A stretch of DNA of 64,000 bases from Hydrogenophaga palleronii NBRC 102513 (GCF_001571225.1 NZ_BCTJ01000005.1:1-64000), one strand, 5' to 3'; positions 24,093 through 35,084 are shown, counted from the stretch's first letter. Notes: generated by a model not told the origin, from the letters alone. Program-made: numbers and translations.

Positions 24093-25726
24093 TGCCTGTC
24101 CTCGCGCATCATATCGACGGCCTTCTCTGCCATCATGATCACCGGCGCATTGGTGTTGCCGCCCACCACGCTGGGCATGACGGACGCATCCACCACGCGC
24201 AGGCCGGCCACGCCATGCACACGCAGCCGGGCATCCACCACGTCCATCGCACCGGGTGTGCCATCCGGCCCCATGCGGCAGGTGCCGACCGGGTGGTAGA
24301 TGGTGTCGGCGTGGTCGCGGATGAAGCGCTCGATCTCGGCATCGCTTTGCGCAGCGGCCGACGATGCCGACTCCGTGCCACCGTGCCGCGCCAGCGCGTG
24401 CTGCTGCAGCAGCACACGCATCTTCTTGAAGCCCCGCACCAGCCGCGCGGTGTCGTCGGCATCCTGCAGGAACGCAGGGTCGATCAGCGGTGCGCTGCGT
24501 GGATCGGCATCGGCCAGCCGCAACGTGCCGCGGCTCTTCGGCCGCAGCAGGCACACATGGCAGGAGTAACCGTGGCCCAGCACCGTCTTGCGGCCATGGT
24601 CCACCAGCTTGCCGACCACGAAGTGCAGTTGCAAATCGGGAATGGTTTCGGCGCGTGAACTCTTGATGAAGCCACCCGCTTCGGCGAAGTTGGTGGTGAG
24701 CACGCCACTGCGCTGGCGCCGCCATTCAAAGATGCCCTTCAGCACGCGCCACACGCCACCCGGCGACACACCAAACGTGTCCTTCACCCGGGGCGCGTTG
24801 ACCACGATCACCACGTCCACATGGTCGTGCAGGTTCTGCCCGACGCCGGGCAGCTCGTGCACCGGTGCAATGCCGTGCTCGCGCAGGTGGCCGGCCGGCC
24901 CGATGCCGGAGAGCATGAGCAATTGCGGCGAGCCGAACGCACCGGCGCTCAACACCACCTCGCCGCCCTCTTCCTTCAAGCGCAGCGTCTGCAGCGGGCC
25001 GCGTCCGCCGTCGCCGCGGTATTCCACGCCCACCGCGCGCGGCGTGCCGTCGGCGCCGAGCCCGGTCAGCACGCGGGTGGTGAGTGCGTGGGTGATCACC
25101 TGCAGGTTCGGCCGACCCAGGTGCGGCGTGAGATAGGCCTTGGCCGCGCTGTAGCGCTCGCCGTTCTTGTGCGTGACCTGGTAGGCGCCCACGCCCTCCT
25201 GGTCGGGGCCGTTGAAGTCGTGGTTGCGCGGGTAGCCGGCCTGCACACCCGCCTCGACGAACGCCGGCAGGAAGGGGTTGGGGCTGCGCAGGTCCATCAC
25301 GTTGAGCGGGCCGCCCTGGCCGTGCAGCGCATCGGCGCCGCGTTGGTTGTGCTCGGCGCGTTTGAAGTACGGCAACACCTCGGCGAACGACCAGCCGGGA
25401 TTGCCCAGCGCGGCCCAGGCGTCGTAGTCGGACGGATGGCCGCGCGTATAGATCATGGCGTTGACGGAGCTGGAGCCACCCAGCACCTTGCCGCGCGGCT
25501 GGTGGCCGCGCCGGCCGTTCAGGCCGGGCTGGGGCACGGTCTGCAGGCTCCAGTTGGCCTGGCCGTTCTTCGCCAGCAGGGCCAGGCCGGCGGGGCAGTG
25601 GATGAGCACGCTGCTGTCGGGCGGGCCGGCTTCGAGCAGGGCCACGCGGATGGCGGGGTCTTCGCTCAGGCGGCCTGCCAGCACGCAGCCGGCCGATCCG
25701 CCGCCCACGATGATGTAGTCGAACAT
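24005..25726 (-). CDS. GMC family FAD-dependent oxidoreductase (choline/alcohol dehydrogenase-like)
   Basis: 573 aa. It starts [20 protein letters not shown], a Rossmann FAD motif. The GMC signature 1 ([18 protein letters not shown]) is present, as is signature 2 in the [18 protein letters not shown] region. The catalytic His is expected in the C-terminal [10 protein letters not shown]...VVGGNTNAP block. Substrate is probably an alcohol or choline-like compound; homology alone does not settle it. Start 25726 is preceded by GGAGACTCC; the longer frame to 25816 has no homology. The last ~30 residues derive from a dispersed repeat copy. Confidence 0.9.
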   Translation of the reverse strand: MFDYIIVGGGSAGCVLAGRLSEDPAIRVALLEAGPPDSSVLIHCPAGLALLAKNGQANWSLQTVPQPGLNGRRGHQPRGKVLGGSSSVNAMIYTRGHPSDYDAWAALGNPGWSFAEVLPYFKRAEHNQRGADALHGQGGPLNVMDLRSPNPFLPAFVEAGVQAGYPRNHDFNGPDQEGVGAYQVTHKNGERYSAAKAYLTPHLGRPNLQVITHALTTRVLTGLGADGTPRAVGVEYRGDGGRGPLQTLRLKEEGGEVVLSAGAFGSPQLLMLSGIGPAGHLREHGIAPVHELPGVGQNLHDHVDVVIVVNAPRVKDTFGVSPGGVWRVLKGIFEWRRQRSGVLTTNFAEAGGFIKSSRAETIPDLQLHFVVGKLVDHGRKTVLGHGYSCHVCLLRPKSRGTLRLADADPRSAPLIDPAFLQDADDTARLVRGFKKMRVLLQQHALARHGGTESASSAAAQSDAEIERFIRDHADTIYHPVGTCRMGPDGTPGAMDVVDARLRVHGVAGLRVVDASVMPSVVGGNTNAPVIMMAEKAVDMMREDRQGNSPAPLRASPEGATAVDMQSRSHAVSD

Positions 25727-25879
25727 GGAGTCTCCGAGGTGTGCCACGCCGTGCAGGGCGTGCGCGACAATCTGCGGGCAAGTTAGCACAGGGCCTCGCG
25801 CCCCGTTAGGCAGCACCGCCTAGGAAAGACACACCGGCGACGCCGGGTTTTTACCGATCTCAACAGGAGCAGCTTCTTC

Positions 25880-26731
25880 ATGAACCGCATCAACACCGTC
25901 GGCATCATCGGCTCGGGCACCATGGGCAACGGCATCGCACAGGCATGCGCCACACGCGGCATTCGCGTGGTGATGGTCGACATCGCGCAGGCCGCGGTCG
26001 ACAAGGGCCTGGCTACCGTCGCCGGCAGCCTGGACCGGCTGATCAAGAAAGAGAAGATCAGCGAAGCCGACAAGGCCCAGGCGCTCGCGCTGATCCAGGG
26101 CTCGACGAACTACGACGACCTCAAGAGCGCGCAACTGGTGATCGAGGCCGCGACCGAGAACGAAGGCCTGAAGGTCAAGATCCTGCAGCAGCTCGACGGC
26201 CTGCTCGCGCCCGAGGTGATCGTGGCCACCAACACCAGCTCGATCAGCATCACCAAGCTGGCCGCGGCCACGCAACGCCCGGACCGTTTCATCGGCATGC
26301 ACTTCTTCAACCCGGTGCCGATGATGGCGCTGGTGGAGATCATCCGCGGCCTGCAGACCAGCGACGAAACGCACGACGCGGTGAAGGCGCTGTCCGAAGC
26401 GCTGGGCAAGTCGCCCATCACGGTGAAGAACGCGCCCGGCTTCGTGGTCAACCGCATTCTGGTGCCGATGATCAACGAGGCCTTCTTCGTGCTCGCCGAA
26501 GGCGTGGCCACGGCAGACGACATCGACGCCGGCATGAAGCTCGGCACCAACCAGCCAATCGGCCCGCTGGCGCTGGCCGACATGATCGGGCTGGACGTCT
26601 GCCTGGCCGTGATGAACGTCTACATGGCCGAGTTCAACGACAGCAAGTACCGCCCCGCCCCGCTGCTGAAGGAACTGGTGGCCGCCGGTTACCTGGGCCG
26701 CAAGACCGGCCGCGGCGTGTACCACTACTGA
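25880..26731 (+). CDS. 3-hydroxybutyryl-CoA dehydrogenase
   Basis: 283 aa. An NAD-binding motif GIIGSGTMGNGIAQ opens the protein. IEAATEN, NTSSISIT and the signature GMHFFNPVPMMALVEII provide the catalytic His-Glu pair, and the C-terminal domain ends RKTGRGVYHY. It oxidises (S)-3-hydroxybutyryl-CoA to acetoacetyl-CoA in beta-oxidation or butyrate metabolism (hbd/paaH type). CAACAGGAGCAG precedes ATG 25880. Its stop overlaps the stop of the convergent gene by 7 bp. Confidence 0.94.
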   Translation: MNRINTVGIIGSGTMGNGIAQACATRGIRVVMVDIAQAAVDKGLATVAGSLDRLIKKEKISEADKAQALALIQGSTNYDDLKSAQLVIEAATENEGLKVKILQQLDGLLAPEVIVATNTSSISITKLAAATQRPDRFIGMHFFNPVPMMALVEIIRGLQTSDETHDAVKALSEALGKSPITVKNAPGFVVNRILVPMINEAFFVLAEGVATADDIDAGMKLGTNQPIGPLALADMIGLDVCLAVMNVYMAEFNDSKYRPAPLLKELVAAGYLGRKTGRGVYHY

Positions 26732-27678
26732 TCGGTCCCGGGGCGCGGCCAGGTGCCCGTGCCTTCGAGAGCGGGCGAGCGCTCGGCCACACCCCAGCGC
26801 AACGGCAGCCCGCCCTGCACGCGCCTGGCGTGCGTCACGTCCAGGCGCAGCAGGCGCTCTGCGCCCTCGAACGACGCGAGTTCGGCGCCGCTCCACAACA
26901 CGCTGGCGCGTGCCGCCAGGTACAACAGATCGCCGCGCTCGAAGTCCATGAACAGCAGGCCGGCCAGCGGGTGCAAGTTGATGTTGCCGAGCGTGTTGAA
27001 GAACTGGTTGCCCGCAAAGTCGGGCACCGTGAGCCGTTCGCCCTCCACCTTCACGAAGCCCGGCAAGCCGCCGCGGTGCGACACGTCCACACCATGGCCG
27101 GGCTCGTCCGGGCGTTCGCTCAACGGGTGTGCGGTGGCAATGAAGAAGGTGTCGGCCGCGCGGATCAGCTGGCGTGAAGCCTCGTCCAGCACCGCACCCT
27201 CATGAGCCACCCGGCCGGCCGGTGCCGACGGCGTCCACACCGGTTCGCGCGCCTGGATGTAGCGCGGGCAGTTGCCAAAGCTCTGGCCCACGGCCACGCC
27301 GAAGCCGTCGGCCAGCAGCGAGGCCGTGCCGTTCATGCGGTTGCGCCGGCGCGTGTGCGGCTGGATGCCGAGCAGACCCAGCGGCGCGCCTTCGTGCAGC
27401 GTGTGGTTCAGCGGGTCGTGTGGCAGCGGGTGGGCATGCACCCGCAGTTGCCTGGCGTCGGGTGAATCGATGAAGCCGGGCGCGCCCGCCACCACGCTGG
27501 CCCAGGGCTGGCCCTGCGCGTCCACGCTGCCGACCAGCAGGAACGGCAACAGGCCGAAGAAGACGCGGTGCTGGTCGGGCATGTGATCGCGCAGCACGCG
27601 CGGGCCGATCTGCGCCATTTGCGCCTGCACGCCCACGCGCATCTGCAGGGCCCGTTCGCCGGTGTGGAAGCCGCTCAT
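26725..27678 (-). CDS. Pyridoxamine 5'-phosphate oxidase-like FMN-binding split-barrel protein
   Basis: 317 aa. The middle contains SVDAQGQPWASVVAGAPGFI, LGLLGIQPHTRRRNRMNG and GQSFGNCPRYIQ, a pattern found in the long PNPOx-like flavin proteins of proteobacteria. The second half (DTFFIATAH...HRGGLPGFVKVEG...GNQFFNTLGNI) repeats the split barrel, so this is a two-barrel protein. The function of these proteins is not established. The start is uncertain: ATG 27678 (MSGFHTGERALQM) was preferred to an in-frame ATG at 27771. It is divergent from a LysR gene, which may regulate it. Confidence 0.82.
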   Translation of the reverse strand: MSGFHTGERALQMRVGVQAQMAQIGPRVLRDHMPDQHRVFFGLLPFLLVGSVDAQGQPWASVVAGAPGFIDSPDARQLRVHAHPLPHDPLNHTLHEGAPLGLLGIQPHTRRRNRMNGTASLLADGFGVAVGQSFGNCPRYIQAREPVWTPSAPAGRVAHEGAVLDEASRQLIRAADTFFIATAHPLSERPDEPGHGVDVSHRGGLPGFVKVEGERLTVPDFAGNQFFNTLGNINLHPLAGLLFMDFERGDLLYLAARASVLWSGAELASFEGAERLLRLDVTHARRVQGGLPLRWGVAERSPALEGTGTWPRPGTDQ

Positions 27679-27825
27679 GCTGCCAACCCGCGCGTGGGCC
27701 GCACCAGGGGCCGGGCAGTTGCGGGCGCGCACGCCAGCGGCGGGAGCGGGGCGTGATGGAACGGCATGCAAGCAGACATGGCAGTCTCCTAAAACTACAG
27801 GCAGCCATCTTCTTTGCTGCCATCC

Positions 27826-27867
27826 GATTCACAAATACCCCTGCAGGCACAGGACTGATCCACAAAT
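27826..27867. promoter_or_regulatory. Direct repeat in the divergent LysR/flavoprotein promoter region
   Basis: GATTCACAAAT (27826-27836) and GATCCACAAAT (27857-27867) are 31 bp apart, about three helical turns, on the same face. An inverted repeat GGCAGC-N10-GCTGCC (27800-27821) is adjacent. Both lie between divergent genes and are candidate LysR-type binding sites. Confidence 0.4.
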
Positions 27868-27881
27868 CGGTTTAATGCCGC

Positions 27882-28787
27882 ATGGACAAATTGCGCGCCA
27901 TGGCCACCTTCGTGCAGATTGCCGACGCCGGCAGCCTGACGGCGGCGGCCTGGGCCATGGGCAGCTCCCTCCCTGCGGTGGTGCGTTCGCTGGCGGCCTA
28001 TGAAGCCGCGCTGGGGGTGCGCCTGTTCAACCGCACCACGCGCCGCATCTCGCTCACCGAAGAGGGCCGCCGCCACCTGGAGAGCTGCCGCCAGTTGCTG
28101 GCCGCGGTGGACGACGCCGAGGCCGCACTGAAGGACAACACCACCGAACCCGCCGGCCAGCTGACCCTCACCGCCCCGGTGCTGTTCGGCCAGATGCATG
28201 TGGCACCCATCGTCACGCGCTTCGTGCAGAAGCACCCACAGCTTCAGTGCCGCGTGCTGCTGCTGGACCGGGTGGTGAACCTGGTGGAAGAAGGCGTGGA
28301 CGTGGGCATCCGCATCGCCGCGCTGGAAGACTCCAGTCTGGTCGCGCTGCCGCTGGGCGAGATCCGCCGCGTGGTCGTGGCCACACCGGCCTACCTGCGC
28401 GAACACGGCCGGCCGCAGCACCCGAACGAATTGCTCCAGGCGAACTGCGTGCGGCTGGTGGACCATGCGCCCGGCTGGGGCCTCTTCCGCGAGGGCAACA
28501 AGACCTTCAAACTCAGCGTCCGTGGCAACCTGGAGTTCAATCACATTGCGCCGGCCGTACAGGCCTGCGCCGCGGGCGCGGGTTTCGGCCAGTTCCTCTC
28601 GTACCAGGTCGCACCCTTGCTGCTCAGCGGCGAGTTGCAGACGGTGCTGGAGGACTTCGAGGACGCCCCGCGCCCGATTCACGTGGTCTACCCCCACGCC
28701 CGCCTGCTGCCCGCGCGCACGCGGGCCTTCATCGATTTCATCCGCCAGGAACTCAAGGGCTTCGAGCCCAGAAACACCACAACATGA
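27882..28787 (+). CDS. LysR family transcriptional regulator
   Basis: 301 aa. The N-terminal winged helix ([20 protein letters not shown] then [19 protein letters not shown]) is of the CrgA/AaeR-like subgroup; the periplasmic-binding-protein-like effector domain covers about 90-300. The effector is unknown. Its stop overlaps the gor start (ATGA), so the two are translationally coupled. It is divergent from the PNPOx-like gene. It does not look like PhcA, the LysR regulator expected for the phc system, but I cannot exclude that by eye. Confidence 0.9.
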   Translation: MDKLRAMATFVQIADAGSLTAAAWAMGSSLPAVVRSLAAYEAALGVRLFNRTTRRISLTEEGRRHLESCRQLLAAVDDAEAALKDNTTEPAGQLTLTAPVLFGQMHVAPIVTRFVQKHPQLQCRVLLLDRVVNLVEEGVDVGIRIAALEDSSLVALPLGEIRRVVVATPAYLREHGRPQHPNELLQANCVRLVDHAPGWGLFREGNKTFKLSVRGNLEFNHIAPAVQACAAGAGFGQFLSYQVAPLLLSGELQTVLEDFEDAPRPIHVVYPHARLLPARTRAFIDFIRQELKGFEPRNTTT

Positions 28788-30202
28788 GCAACGCCACTTC
28801 GACCTTGACGTCCACTTTCGACTTCGACCTCTTCGTCATCGGCGGCGGCAGCGGCGGCGTGCGCGCCGCGCGCATGGCCGCGCAACGCGGTGCGCGTGTC
28901 GCGCTGGCCGAGCGGCTGGGCAACAGCGGCCTGGGCGGCACCTGCGTCAACGTGGGTTGCATCCCCAAGAAGCTCTACAGCTATGCCGCGCACTACGCCG
29001 AAGCCTTCGAGGAATCGCACGGCTACGGCTGGGAAGGCGAGGCGCCGGTGCTCAACTGGGCCACGCTCAAGGCCAACCGGGCAAAAGAGATCGCCCGCCT
29101 CAACGGCATCTACGGCAACCTGCTGACCGGCTCGGGCGTGACCGTGTTCGACGCTTTCGCCCGCATCGACGGCCCGCAGGCGGTGGCGCTGAAGGTGAAC
29201 GGCGAGCCAGCCGAGCAGCGCTTCACCGCCAGGCACATCCTCATTGCCACCGGCGGCACGCCCCACGTGCCCGACATCGAAGGCCGTGAGCACGTGATCG
29301 ACTCCAACGCCATCTTCGACCTCGAACCGTTCCCGCAACGCCTGCTGGTGGTGGGCGGCGGCTACATCGCCTGCGAGTTCGCGTCGATCTTCAACGGCCT
29401 GGGTGCGCAGGTGACGCAGCTCTACCGCGGCGAACAGGTGCTGCGCGGTTTCGACGACGAGGTGCGCCACTTCGCCGCCAATGAAATGGCCAAGGCCGGG
29501 GTGGACCTGCGGCTGGGCACCGACGTGGCCGCCATCCACAAGACCGGCGACGGCCTGCGCGTGACGCTGAAGGACGGCAGCACGCTGCTGGCCGACGCGG
29601 TGCTCTACGCCACCGGCCGCGTGCCCCTGGTCAAGGGCCTGGGGCTGGAGGCGGCGGGTGTGGTGCAGGGCAAGGGCGGCCAGATCGTGGTGGACGAGCG
29701 CTACCAGACCAATGTGCCGTCCATCTTCGCGGTGGGCGACGTCACCAGCCGTGTGCAGCTCACGCCGGTGGCGCTCGGCGAGGCCATGGTGGTGGTGGAC
29801 CAGCTGTTCGGCCCGGCCGCCGGCAAGGCGCCGCGCAGCATGGCCTACGAGTTCATCCCCACCGCCGTCTTCACCCACCCGAGCATCGGCACGGTGGGTT
29901 ATGGCGAGGCAGCGGCACGCGAGAAATTCGGCGACGTGACCATCTTCCGCAGCGAGTTCAAGGCGCTGCGGCACACCCTCTCGGGCAGCACCGAGCGCAC
30001 GTTGATGAAGCTGGTGGTGGACAACAGGAGCGACCGCGTGGTGGGCCTGCACATGGTGGGCGCCGAAGCGGGCGAGATCGTGCAGGGCTTTGCGGTGGCG
30101 CTGAAAGCCGGTGCCACCAAGGCGGTGTTCGACAGCACCATCGGCATCCACCCCACGGCGGCCGAGGAATTCGTGACCATGCGCGAGCCGGTCAAGGCCT
30201 GA
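28784..30202 (+). CDS. gor: Glutathione-disulfide reductase
   Basis: 472 aa. FAD motif [11 protein letters not shown], redox disulfide [18 protein letters not shown]-binding [13 protein letters not shown], second FAD motif FAVGDVT and the C-terminal interface [11 protein letters not shown] with the catalytic His. This is the glutathione/trypanothione reductase pattern rather than lipoamide dehydrogenase. It keeps glutathione reduced in the cytoplasm using NADPH. The LysR gene overlaps its start by four bases. Confidence 0.94.
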   Translation: MSNATSTLTSTFDFDLFVIGGGSGGVRAARMAAQRGARVALAERLGNSGLGGTCVNVGCIPKKLYSYAAHYAEAFEESHGYGWEGEAPVLNWATLKANRAKEIARLNGIYGNLLTGSGVTVFDAFARIDGPQAVALKVNGEPAEQRFTARHILIATGGTPHVPDIEGREHVIDSNAIFDLEPFPQRLLVVGGGYIACEFASIFNGLGAQVTQLYRGEQVLRGFDDEVRHFAANEMAKAGVDLRLGTDVAAIHKTGDGLRVTLKDGSTLLADAVLYATGRVPLVKGLGLEAAGVVQGKGGQIVVDERYQTNVPSIFAVGDVTSRVQLTPVALGEAMVVVDQLFGPAAGKAPRSMAYEFIPTAVFTHPSIGTVGYGEAAAREKFGDVTIFRSEFKALRHTLSGSTERTLMKLVVDNRSDRVVGLHMVGAEAGEIVQGFAVALKAGATKAVFDSTIGIHPTAAEEFVTMREPVKA

Positions 30203-30214
30203 GCTGAAGCGTCC

Positions 30215-31489
30215 TCACACCGCCAGCAGGGCCATGCACAAGCCGGTGTGCACCAGCAGCCCGGGCACCAGCCACGCCGCGTAGCGCACACCGCCGCTCA
30301 AGGCGGCCGTGACGCTCTTGCTCAGGGCATGCACGCCCAGCGCCAGCATCAAGGCCCATGGCACGCCCGCCTGCGGCGGTTCGCTGGACACGAAGACCGC
30401 GGCCAGCGCCGAGTGCAGATCCACGAGCGACGCCAGCAGCGTGCCGGCCAGCACCCCGGCCTGCCCCAGCCAGAGGTCCAGCGCATGCACCAGCACCTGG
30501 ATGCCGGCCAGCAAGGCGGCGATTGCCATGGCACCCCGGAGGCTGAACATCCGGTCGCCCTGCGCGGCGCCCAGGCCTTCGGTGTGCGGTGAAGAACCCA
30601 GCGCACCACCCACCCCCACGGGAGCGCCGCGCACCAGCCACACGCCCCACACCACGGCCACGCACCCGCCCGCCAGCGCCGGCAGCCACAGGGTGGACAG
30701 CCAGGCCGGGCGCACCGCCGCGGCCACCAGCAACATCTGCAGCAGCGTGGCCACGCACGACAACAGGCCGCCGCCCGCCATCAGGCGGGCTTCGCTGCTG
30801 TTTCGCCGCGCGCTCATGCCGAGCGTGGCGATGGTCGCGGTGCTCGACACGAACCCGGAAGCAAAAGCCGAGAACGCCACCGCCTGGCGCGCATGCAGCA
30901 GCCGGCGGCACAGGTGGGCCAGCGACTGCACCGCCAGCAGCAGCGCCAGCAGTTGCGTGATGGTGGCCGGGTTCAGCACCGGCCCCCACAAGGGCCGATT
31001 CGGCATCAGCGGCAGCGCCACCAGCACCAGCGCGGCCAGCAAGATGCCATCGCGGATCTCCGCCGGGCGCAGCCACTCGTTCACGAATCGGTGCAGCCGC
31101 TCGCGCGCGGCCAGCAGGGCCGTGAGCGCTGCCGCCATGGCGGCGGCCAGCGGCAATTGCCAGACGCACACCACGCCGATCAGGTACGTCAGCAGCAGGG
31201 CCACTTCGGTGGTGGCGCCCGGGTCTTCGGAGCGGTCGCGCGCGTAGGCCACCACCCCGAGCGCCGCCACGAAGGCCGCGCCGATCAGCACCAGTCCCAT
31301 GTGCTGCAGAAGCGCCGCGGCCGCCCCGCTCACGCACACCAGCGCAAAGGTGCGCAGCCCGGCAAACGCGCGCGCCGGGCCGTCGCCCTTGCTGCGCTCG
31401 CGCTCCACCCCGATCAGCAAACCGCACCCCAGGGCGGCAGCCAGGGTGGCGGCGGCAGAGGCCAGTTCGGGCGGGTGGATGGGCGGCAT
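30215..31489 (-). CDS. MgtC/SapB-like DUF4010 membrane protein
   Basis: 424 aa with about 12 hydrophobic segments. The N-terminal MgtC-like part has the signature LLIGVERERSKGD and AGLRTFALV; the C-terminal DUF4010 part includes FASGFVSSTATIATLGM. This is the COG3174 arrangement. Transport function is presumed but not established. ATG 31489 begins MPPIHPPELASA; the open frame upstream overlaps the amn gene and is not used. It converges on gor, with stops 12 bp apart. Confidence 0.88.
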   Translation of the reverse strand: MPPIHPPELASAAATLAAALGCGLLIGVERERSKGDGPARAFAGLRTFALVCVSGAAAALLQHMGLVLIGAAFVAALGVVAYARDRSEDPGATTEVALLLTYLIGVVCVWQLPLAAAMAAALTALLAARERLHRFVNEWLRPAEIRDGILLAALVLVALPLMPNRPLWGPVLNPATITQLLALLLAVQSLAHLCRRLLHARQAVAFSAFASGFVSSTATIATLGMSARRNSSEARLMAGGGLLSCVATLLQMLLVAAAVRPAWLSTLWLPALAGGCVAVVWGVWLVRGAPVGVGGALGSSPHTEGLGAAQGDRMFSLRGAMAIAALLAGIQVLVHALDLWLGQAGVLAGTLLASLVDLHSALAAVFVSSEPPQAGVPWALMLALGVHALSKSVTAALSGGVRYAAWLVPGLLVHTGLCMALLAV

Positions 31490-31543
31490 GGTGTTCCTCG
31501 TGGGGTCTTGGAGGTGCGGGGCACCGGCGCGCCACAATAGCGC

Positions 31544-33046
31544 ATGCAAAAAACCCCCGCCTTCACCGCCCCGCTCGTTTTCAAGGACCCCGCCGAAGCC
31601 TTGGCCCAGGTGCAACGGATTTACCACGACAACGTGGAGTTCCTGCGCCAGAGCATGCGGGAATTCGTGAACGGCGGCGACTTCACCCAGACCCACGTGC
31701 GCGCGTGTTACCCCTACGTGCGCCTGCACACCCACAGCGTACTGCGCCAGAACACCGTCGGCCAGCCGCTGAGCCGCCTGAGCTACGGCTTCGTGGCCGG
31801 CCCCGGTCGCTTCGAGACCACCCTCACCCGCCCCGACCTGTACAGCGACTACTACCAGGAACAGTTCCGCCTGCTGCTGGCCAACCATGGCGGCGAGCTG
31901 GAGGTGGGCACGAGCACGCAGCCGATCCCGATCCATTTCTCTTTCGCCGAACACGACCACGTGGAAGGCAGCATGGACGTGGTGCGCCGCGCCACCATGC
32001 GCGACGTGTTCGACCTGCCCGACCTCACCGCGATGGACGACGGCATCGCCAACGGCACGCACGAGCCCAGGCCGGGCGAGTCGCATCCGCTCTCGCTGTT
32101 CACCGCGCCGCGGGTCGACTACTCGCTGCAGCGCCTGCGCCACTACACCGGCACCGCGCCCGAATGGTTCCAGAACTTCGTGCTGTTCACCAACTACCAG
32201 TTCTACATCGACGAGTTCATCAAGCTCGGCCATGCCGAGATGGCCAATCCGCAAAGCGAGTACATCGCCTTCGTCGAACCCGGCAACGTGGTGATGCGCC
32301 GCACCGGCCTGGCGGCCGAGGCCGGTGACGAGCTGGGCAACGCGCCGCCGCGCCTGCCGCAGATGCCGGGCTACCACCTGATCCGCGAAGACCGCACCGG
32401 CATCACCATGGTCAACATCGGCGTCGGCCCGGCCAACGCCAAGACCATCACCGACCACATCGCCGTGCTGCGCCCGCACGCCTGGCTCATGCTCGGCCAC
32501 TGTGCCGGCCTGCGCACCAGCCAGCAGCTGGGCGACTACGTGCTGGCGCACGCCTACGTGCGCGAAGACCACGTGCTCGACGAAGAACTGCCGCTGTGGG
32601 TTCCGATCCCGGCGCTGGCCGAAATCCAGCTCGCGCTGGAAGCCGCCGTGGCCGACGTGACCGGCGTGCCGCCGGCCGAACTCAAACGCATCATGCGCAC
32701 CGGCACGGTGGCCAGCACCGACAACCGCAACTGGGAACTGCTGCCCGACAACATGCCGCAGCGCCGCTTCTCACAATCGCGCGCGGTCGCGCTCGACATG
32801 GAAAGCGCCACCATCGCGGCCAACGGCTTCCGCTTCCGCGTGCCCTACGGCACCCTGCTGTGCGTGAGCGACAAGCCGCTGCACGGCGAGATCAAGCTGC
32901 CCGGCATGGCCAACCACTTCTACCGCGAGCGCGTCGACCAGCACCTGCGCATCGGCATCCGCGCGGTCGACATCCTGCGCGCAGGCGGACCTGACCAGCT
33001 GCACAGCCGCAAGCTGCGCAGTTTTGCCGAGGTGGCGTTCCAGTAA
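31544..33046 (+). CDS. amn: AMP nucleosidase
   Basis: 500 aa, normal length. The N-terminal Amn-specific domain (YPYVRLHTHSVLRQNTVGQ, GRFETTLTRPDLYSDYY) is followed by a nucleoside phosphorylase-like catalytic domain with VNIGVGPANAKTITDHI and ALDMESATIAANG, the glutamate for ribose binding. It hydrolyses AMP to adenine and ribose 5-phosphate in the cytoplasm. It is divergent from the DUF4010 gene across 54 bp, so the promoters overlap. Confidence 0.95.
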   Translation: MQKTPAFTAPLVFKDPAEALAQVQRIYHDNVEFLRQSMREFVNGGDFTQTHVRACYPYVRLHTHSVLRQNTVGQPLSRLSYGFVAGPGRFETTLTRPDLYSDYYQEQFRLLLANHGGELEVGTSTQPIPIHFSFAEHDHVEGSMDVVRRATMRDVFDLPDLTAMDDGIANGTHEPRPGESHPLSLFTAPRVDYSLQRLRHYTGTAPEWFQNFVLFTNYQFYIDEFIKLGHAEMANPQSEYIAFVEPGNVVMRRTGLAAEAGDELGNAPPRLPQMPGYHLIREDRTGITMVNIGVGPANAKTITDHIAVLRPHAWLMLGHCAGLRTSQQLGDYVLAHAYVREDHVLDEELPLWVPIPALAEIQLALEAAVADVTGVPPAELKRIMRTGTVASTDNRNWELLPDNMPQRRFSQSRAVALDMESATIAANGFRFRVPYGTLLCVSDKPLHGEIKLPGMANHFYRERVDQHLRIGIRAVDILRAGGPDQLHSRKLRSFAEVAFQ

Positions 33047-33188
33047 CGTCCGGTTCAGCGGGGCCGTTCGGCACCCTGGCCTGGCGGCGCACCCAGTCGC
33101 AAGGGCCAGGCTGGTTGTTCACGCCGGGCGACGTCGCCGATCTCGGCACGCGCACAGCGGGTCACCCCCACCGGCCCGCGCCATCAGC

Positions 33189-33743
33189 TCAAGACGCCTT
33201 GTAGAAGATGTAGTCGGCCTGGTACTGCACCACCTGCCGCGCGCCCACGTTCGCAGCACCGCAAGCCGTGCGCGGGGCGATGCCGCCCTGGGTGGCCACG
33301 CGCTGGGTGTAGGTGACGCCGTTGAGCGCGCCCATGCCCATCGCGGGGTTGGCCTTCACCAGTTGCAGCGGGATGTTGGCGTCGCCGTTCGGGGCCACCG
33401 CGATCTGGGTGGCGGTGAACCTGGAGCCGTCCATGGCTTCCCAGGTGGCGGGCGGGCCGTAGTACTTGCCGACCTGCTTGCCGCTGCGGTCCAGCAGCCT
33501 GGCGTCGGGGCCGCCGAACACCCATTCGTGCTGGCCGGGCATGTTGGCCTTGACCTTGCACTCGTAGGTGATCTGGCCGACGCCAACGGTTTCCCAGGCC
33601 ACCTTGTGGCCGGCAGGCACCTTCACCGCGTCGGGCAGGCCGGCTTGCGAATACACGGCGGCAGACGGGCCGGTGCCCATGTGGGAGGCACAGGCGGTCA
33701 GGGCGAGTGCCGCGGCAGCGGCCAGGGTGGATTTGAACAGCAT
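33189..33743 (-). CDS. DUF3455 domain lipoprotein
   Basis: 184 aa. The signal peptide ends in a lipobox (ALTAC, C18). The mature part holds YECKVKANMPGQHEWVFGGPDA and GKYYGPPATWEAMDGSRFTA, typical of DUF3455, whose function is unknown. Stand-alone gene: 142 bp after amn and 106 bp before the purT stop. An AGGAG ribosome binding site precedes ATG 33743. The 142-bp gap toward amn shows no clear feature. Confidence 0.85.
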   Translation of the reverse strand: MLFKSTLAAAAALALTACASHMGTGPSAAVYSQAGLPDAVKVPAGHKVAWETVGVGQITYECKVKANMPGQHEWVFGGPDARLLDRSGKQVGKYYGPPATWEAMDGSRFTATQIAVAPNGDANIPLQLVKANPAMGMGALNGVTYTQRVATQGGIAPRTACGAANVGARQVVQYQADYIFYKAS

Positions 33744-33849
33744 GGCAAAACTCCTCGAGTTGGGGTTGTGGGCAGCGGCGCAAAAAAGGCGCTACTGCTT
33801 CCACTACGCACGAACCGGGGTTCTGGATTCAGCTGGATTCAAAAAAACG

Positions 33850-35052
33850 TCAAGCGGCGCGCGGCCGCACCTTAGACGCCGCCAGCTTGGCCTGGCTGCG
33901 GGCCTTTTCGACGTCGGCATCAAAGGCCAGCGCCACGCCCATTCGGCGCTTGGTGAAGCTCTCGGGCTTGCCGAACAGGCGCAGTTCTGTCTGCGGCACC
34001 TGCAGCGCCTCGTCCACGCCGTCGAACACGATGCCGGTGGCGTCCACAGCACCGTAGATCACGGCGCTGGCGCCCGGGCTCTTGAGCGCGGTGGACACCG
34101 GCAGGCCCAGGATGGCGCGGGCGTGCAGTTCGAACTCGTTCTGCCACTGGGTGATCATGGTCACCATGCCGGTGTCGTGCGGGCGCGGGCTAACCTCGCT
34201 GAACCAGACCTGGTCGCCCTTGACGAACAGCTCCACACCAAACAGGCCCAGGCCACCGAGGTTGTCGGTGACGGCCTTGGCGACGCGGCGCGACTCGGCC
34301 AGCGCCTTCGGCGTCATGGGATGCGGTTGCCAGCTCTCCACGTAGTCGCCGCTCACCTGCACGTGGCCGATGGGGTCGCAGAAGTGGGTTTCGATGTCGC
34401 CGTTGGCGCCGCGTGCGCGCACGGTGAGCTGGGTGATCTCGTAGTCGAAGGCGATGAAGCCTTCAACGATGATGCGGCCCGGGCCGACGCGCCCGCCCGA
34501 CATGGCGTAGTCCCAGGCCTTCTGCACGTCGGCCGGGCCGTCGATCTTGCTCTGGCCCTTGCCGCTGCTGCTCATCACCGGCTTGACGATGCAGGGGTAG
34601 CCGATGCCGGCGTCGATGGCCGCCTGCAGCTCGTCCAGCGAGTCGCAGAATTTGTAGGGGCTGGTGGGCAGGCCCAGCGTTTCGGCCGCGAGGCGGCGGA
34701 TGCCTTCGCGGTCCATGGTCAGGCGCGCGGCGCGCGCGGTGGGGATCACACGCACCACGCCGGCCGCTTCCAGCTCCTGCAGCATGGGCGTGGCAATGGC
34801 TTCGATCTCGGGCACCACCAGGTGCGGGCGCTCGGCCTCGATCAGCGCCTTGAGCTGCGCCGGGTCGCTCATGGTGATGGTACGCGCGTGGTGCGCCACC
34901 TGCTGGCCGGGCGCGTTCTCGTACCGGTCGACCGCGATGGTCTCCACGCCCAGGCGCTGCAGCGCGATCAGCACCTCTTTGCCGAGTTCGCCCGAGCCCA
35001 ACAACATGACGCGGGTGGCCGAGGGAGACAAGGGGGTGCCGAGGGTGGTCAT
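33850..35052 (-). CDS. purT: Formate-dependent phosphoribosylglycinamide formyltransferase
   Basis: 400 aa, ATP-grasp fold. [13 protein letters not shown] opens the protein. [15 protein letters not shown] is the glycine-rich ATP loop, and [20 protein letters not shown] carries the metal-binding residues. It formylates GAR with formate and ATP in purine synthesis. ATG 35052 (MTTLGTPLS) is chosen; upstream sequence belongs to the psd gene. It is 32 bp downstream of psd, same strand. Confidence 0.95.
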   Translation of the reverse strand: MTTLGTPLSPSATRVMLLGSGELGKEVLIALQRLGVETIAVDRYENAPGQQVAHHARTITMSDPAQLKALIEAERPHLVVPEIEAIATPMLQELEAAGVVRVIPTARAARLTMDREGIRRLAAETLGLPTSPYKFCDSLDELQAAIDAGIGYPCIVKPVMSSSGKGQSKIDGPADVQKAWDYAMSGGRVGPGRIIVEGFIAFDYEITQLTVRARGANGDIETHFCDPIGHVQVSGDYVESWQPHPMTPKALAESRRVAKAVTDNLGGLGLFGVELFVKGDQVWFSEVSPRPHDTGMVTMITQWQNEFELHARAILGLPVSTALKSPGASAVIYGAVDATGIVFDGVDEALQVPQTELRLFGKPESFTKRRMGVALAFDADVEKARSQAKLAASKVRPRAA

Positions 35053-35084
35053 GTGCAGGAACTCCGGGAGAGGAAAAGAAAACG

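Noticed and set aside
27882..28787. LysR gene as a possible phcA
   Set aside because: It is coupled to gor and divergent to a flavoprotein, and its sequence looks like the CrgA/AaeR-like group; location gives no support for a PhcA role.
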